NCBI GenBank assembly: GCA_030629105.1
Contig: DAOVPS010000128.1
Location: 1-9,512 of the forward strand
DNA length: 9,512 nt
DNA from: JABLTI01 sp030629105
GTDB lineage: Archaea > Asgardarchaeota > Heimdallarchaeia > JABLTI01
Reading direction: 5' to 3'
In this document: in pieces, positions 7,265 to 9,512 of the stretch
How positions within the stretch are numbered: position 1 is the stretch's first letter
Layout: every line of letters begins with the position of its first letter
Notes under the pieces: generated by a model
Seen by the model: only the letters and a program-made list of their open reading frames with translations
Database searches by the model: none
What the model was told of the DNA's origin: nothing
Made by a program: the position numbers and the translations under genes

Positions 7265-7480
7265 ATCTCTACATTACGTTTCTTACTTTATTAGTATTTA
7301 CAGATTAGTAGCTTAAATGTTTTTGATACCAGAAATTGGGAATACTCATGAAATAATTTTCTCTGCAGCTTTTATTCCTTTACGTCAAAGGGGCACTCTT
7401 TATTAATGAAAAAACAATAGTAAAACATAAACATGTCTAGATTTCTTGACAGAGTTTAAAACGAAAAATGGTGAACAATT
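7265..7480. other. Divergent intergenic region between the ferredoxin and surface-protein genes
   Basis: These 216 AT-rich bases hold no credible gene. On the minus strand CATTTAAG (7320->7313) is a weak TATA candidate for the ferredoxin-AOR unit. On the plus strand CTTTATTAA (7398-7406) or ACATAAAC (7426-7433) could serve the surface-protein gene; the latter has the same distance to the start (about 50 bases) as the clearer TATA box of the downstream paralog. Confidence 0.4.
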
Positions 7481-7483
7481 TTG
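7470..7483 (+). promoter_or_regulatory. Shine-Dalgarno GGTGA and TTG start of the surface protein
   Basis: GGTGA (7470-7474) sits six bases before TTG at 7481. No ATG or GTG lies in frame nearby: the ATG at 7468 and the GTG at 7471 are in other frames. The same GGTGA-spacer-TTGAGGA arrangement precedes the next paralog at 9301-9319, which supports TTG as the true start in both. Confidence 0.75.
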
Positions 7484-9127
7484 AGGACGAAAAAATCGTT
7501 AATATTCTTAATTGTAATTATAACTTTAACCCCAATAATTTCAGTTTTCGGAACGACAATTCCTGTAGAAACAACCATTACAGCTAATTATTGGGATGCA
7601 GATGTAAACGTGCAAGCGGGCGATACTATTTACTATGATATTGACCAACTTGTATTACCACCAGAAGCAGATCCTGAAGGTGTTACATTGCCAGATTTTG
7701 CTGGCAATCAAATCTTTATAAAAATTGAAGCAGTCTATGAAAATTATATTTTCCCAGATGCAGTGGGTACTGTAGTTTATTATGCTGCTGGTTTGCTTTT
7801 CGGTGAAGAAGAAACATTCACAGTTGGCGATGGATTACTTGCAACTGACTTTATTATATCAGAAGGTGCTGCGACCCCATCTGTAGGTGTGATTGGAGCT
7901 CCACATTTCAATGGTACAGATGTTCCTCCGATGGTTTTTGTTGTAAATGATGCTTGGGCAACTCATGAATTTATGCTTGAAACAATTGGATTTACAGTTA
8001 CAAATGACGCAAGTACATTTTCAGTTTCCCTTGTCAATGGAACTGGTTTAATCAATGCCGCTTGGAGAAAATCAGATGGTGTTTGTACTCACATAATATA
8101 TGATGATATCTACTTTATGGGTATGAATCTCACAGATACAACAATTGAGCTTACACTTGATAGAGTAGAGTACAATCCATTACCTGTTACCGTTGGCGAC
8201 TTTGTAGAATTTACAGCGGATATCGCTAATGTTGAAGTAACTGGTACAGGTGACTTGTATACATCTATCAACCAAACTAGTCTTAACAGTTTTCTAGATG
8301 ATTTAGCTTCACTAGAAGGAGAAGTTTTCCAAAAACTCATCATTGACCAAGTAATTGGTTTATACTATTCTTGCAGTGTATACATGTATAATTTTGAAAC
8401 AGAAGCACTGGAAAAAATTGCTGAAGACATAGTCTATAATGGATTTTTAGGAGTAGTACAAGCTAGTTATGATCCATTTTACTATGCTTTATCATCCTCT
8501 CCAGAGGCACTAATGCCAGAAGGACCATCGTATACATACTTCCCATATTTTGCTCCGTTCGTGACCCCTGATTGGGAAATTTATGAAGGGCACATGAATC
8601 TCTATGACACAATGCTTGGTGTCTATGTTGTTGACATTCTTGAGTTGTTTTCAATTCCAACTGACGCTTTGACTTATCATGCACTTGGCGGTGGATTTGA
8701 TTTCGTTCAGAAGAGAGACTTCTATTACTTACAAGAACATGTAACCTACGATGTTGAAGAGAATTACGATTATTCTTCATCTATTATTATATCCGCTTTT
8801 GGTGCTCAACCAGATATGGTTTATGATGATGGATCAAGAATAACTGTAGAAGAAGAAGGATATATTTGTTATACTTCAGAAGGAATCCCAGCAGCAATTG
8901 CTGTCAGAGCCGATGTTGAATTAGCATATTATGATTCTGCATCCCCAGCATCAGGAACCGGAACCTTAGAATTACACATTGACTTTAAACTACGAAATCC
9001 TCTATACGATCCCCCTGAATTAATACAAGGTGGTATCTTCCCAGGCTTTACATGGATAATTGCAATACCAGCAATATTCGCTGTAGCAATGGCTGGCGTC
9101 GTCTATAGAAAGAAGAAGAAGAAATAA
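7481..9127 (+). CDS. Secreted, C-terminally membrane-anchored surface protein
   Basis: I do not recognise a named domain in this 548-residue protein. What is visible is a secretory signal peptide (basic RTKK at 2-5, hydrophobic 7-23, likely cleavage near VFG-TT at 22-26), then about 490 acidic, Tyr/Thr/Val-rich residues that look like beta-rich extracellular domains. The C-terminus has PGF at 521-523, one hydrophobic helix (about 525-541) and a basic R543 + five lysines as stop-transfer. The PGF-helix-basic tail resembles archaeal PGF-CTERM signals handled by archaeosortases, and similar tails are common on Asgard surface proteins. Two segments around GD (NVQAGDTIYYDI, 43-54, and VTVGDFVEFTADI further in) may be distant internal repeats. 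Translation starts at TTG with GGTGA six bases upstream. It is followed by a terminator and by a tandem paralog, so it belongs to a local gene family. The role (S-layer-like, adhesion or ligand capture) is unknown. Confidence 0.85.
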   Translation: MRTKKSLIFLIVIITLTPIISVFGTTIPVETTITANYWDADVNVQAGDTIYYDIDQLVLPPEADPEGVTLPDFAGNQIFIKIEAVYENYIFPDAVGTVVYYAAGLLFGEEETFTVGDGLLATDFIISEGAATPSVGVIGAPHFNGTDVPPMVFVVNDAWATHEFMLETIGFTVTNDASTFSVSLVNGTGLINAAWRKSDGVCTHIIYDDIYFMGMNLTDTTIELTLDRVEYNPLPVTVGDFVEFTADIANVEVTGTGDLYTSINQTSLNSFLDDLASLEGEVFQKLIIDQVIGLYYSCSVYMYNFETEALEKIAEDIVYNGFLGVVQASYDPFYYALSSSPEALMPEGPSYTYFPYFAPFVTPDWEIYEGHMNLYDTMLGVYVVDILELFSIPTDALTYHALGGGFDFVQKRDFYYLQEHVTYDVEENYDYSSSIIISAFGAQPDMVYDDGSRITVEEEGYICYTSEGIPAAIAVRADVELAYYDSASPASGTGTLELHIDFKLRNPLYDPPELIQGGIFPGFTWIIAIPAIFAVAMAGVVYRKKKKK

Positions 9128-9153
9128 CAACAGAAAACTGAATGATCATAAGA

Positions 9154-9189
9154 AATGCGATTTTAGTCGCATTATTCTTTTCTTTTTTT
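9154..9189 (+). terminator. Hairpin and T-tract terminator of the surface-protein gene
   Basis: A perfect 7-bp stem AATGCGA (9154-9160) / TCGCATT (9167-9173) with a TTTTAG loop is followed by T-rich sequence with seven consecutive T (9183-9189). It has the form of an intrinsic terminator and separates the two paralogous surface-protein genes into independent units. Confidence 0.75.
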
Positions 9190-9256
9190 AAGCAAAGATT
9201 TAATTAAACCAGTATTTTAGGAAACCAACTTTTTGCTTTACCTCAATGGATACTGT

Positions 9257-9264
9257 TTTATAAC
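9257..9264 (+). promoter_or_regulatory. TATA box of the second surface-protein gene
   Basis: TTTATAAC lies about 50 bases before the TTG start at 9313. A transcription start about 25 bases downstream would leave a short leader of about 25 bases carrying the GGTGA site at 9301-9305. Confidence 0.5.
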
Positions 9265-9312
9265 AAAACCCAGATTATCAGACTATCTAAACTTAAAATT
9301 GGTGAAAGAATT

Positions 9313-9512
9313 TTGAGGATGAACAAGTCCTTTATACTATTAACTATAATGATAATGCTCTCGCCAGCATTATCTGTGATGGGAACAACTGTGCAAGAAC
9401 AAACACAAGTGGTTCCTCAAGACTTTGATTCTTCTGTAGGAGTAGTAGCCGGTGATACCTTATACTACAACATCGATCAATTAGTACTCCCACCAGAAGC
9501 TAACCCCCCAAA
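9313..9512 (+). CDS. Secreted surface protein, tandem paralog, 5' part only
   Basis: Only the first 66 codons are inside the window and the frame stays open to the edge. They align without a gap to the N-terminus of the preceding surface protein, with 35 of 66 identical by hand count. The match is strongest from AGDTLYYNIDQLVLPPEA (46-63), which begins the mature domain. The signal peptide is again basic, then hydrophobic (7-23), then VMG-TT. The start is taken as TTG (9313) because GGTGA (9301-9305) is seven bases upstream and the arrangement is shared with the paralog. An in-frame ATG at 9319 would give a protein two residues shorter and is the alternative. Upstream gene duplication is the simplest explanation; the function is unknown. 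Confidence 0.85.
   Translation, partial: MRMNKSFILLTIMIMLSPALSVMGTTVQEQTQVVPQDFDSSVGVVAGDTLYYNIDQLVLPPEANPP

Noticed and set aside
7468..7473. ATG at 7468 or GTG at 7471 as the start of the surface protein
   Set aside because: Neither is in frame with the signal peptide; the GGTGA here is the Shine-Dalgarno site for the TTG at 7481.
8110..8780. Minus-strand open frames at 8110-8343 and 8463-8780
   Set aside because: Antisense to the surface-protein gene; the translations are unlike any protein I recognise and lack a start context.
1..9512. tRNA/rRNA genes, CRISPR array, insertion sequences, defence or phage genes
   Set aside because: Looked for by eye and not seen: no regular repeat-spacer pattern, cloverleaf, transposase motif or terminal inverted repeats.

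Overview
The window looks like an AT-rich archaeal chromosome segment, quite possibly from an Asgard lineage (Heimdall-/Loki-like), although that level is inference. Supporting signs are TATA-like boxes upstream of genes, GGAGAT/GGTGA Shine-Dalgarno sites matching the archaeal anti-SD, T-tract gene ends, a tungsten aldehyde:ferredoxin oxidoreductase (AOR) family enzyme with a four-cluster ferredoxin partner, and secreted proteins with an N-terminal signal peptide and a C-terminal PGF + hydrophobic helix + poly-lysine anchor.

Layout. (1) Positions 1-2866, minus strand: an NADP-type isocitrate dehydrogenase (icd, 2866->1565) followed 33 bases later by an aconitase (1531->window edge, C-terminus missing). 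This is a two-step citrate -> isocitrate -> 2-oxoglutarate cassette. (2) 2867-3113: divergent promoter region. (3) 3114-5061, plus strand: two tandem DegV-family proteins of exactly 299 residues each, about 60% identical without a gap. Each has its own SD site and its own T-rich 3' end. Both lack the C-terminal H-x-GPG signature expected of fatty-acid-binding FakB/DegV proteins. (4) 5062-5111: a short convergent spacer with a hairpin. (5) 5112-7264, minus strand: a translationally coupled pair (ATGA overlap), first a ferredoxin-like subunit with sixteen cysteines in four-cluster arrangement, then an AOR-family catalytic subunit. (6) 7265-7480: divergent spacer. (7) 7481-9127, plus strand: a large secreted, membrane-anchored protein beginning at TTG, ending in a strong hairpin + T-tract terminator. 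(8) 9313 to the window end: the start of a tandem paralog of that surface protein, with the same GGTGA-spacer-TTGAGGA start context.

How the parts may fit together. Aconitase and isocitrate dehydrogenase supply 2-oxoglutarate and NADPH. The AOR/ferredoxin pair probably oxidises an aldehyde (or reduces a carboxylate) with ferredoxin-level electrons, but its substrate cannot be read from the sequence. The DegV pair presumably binds an acyl or other hydrophobic carboxylate ligand. The surface proteins belong to an expanding paralog family on the cell exterior. I see no tRNA, rRNA, CRISPR array, insertion sequence or phage gene. The most unusual points are the modified DegV pair, the atypical AOR subfamily, and the duplicated surface-protein genes with a conserved TTG start module.
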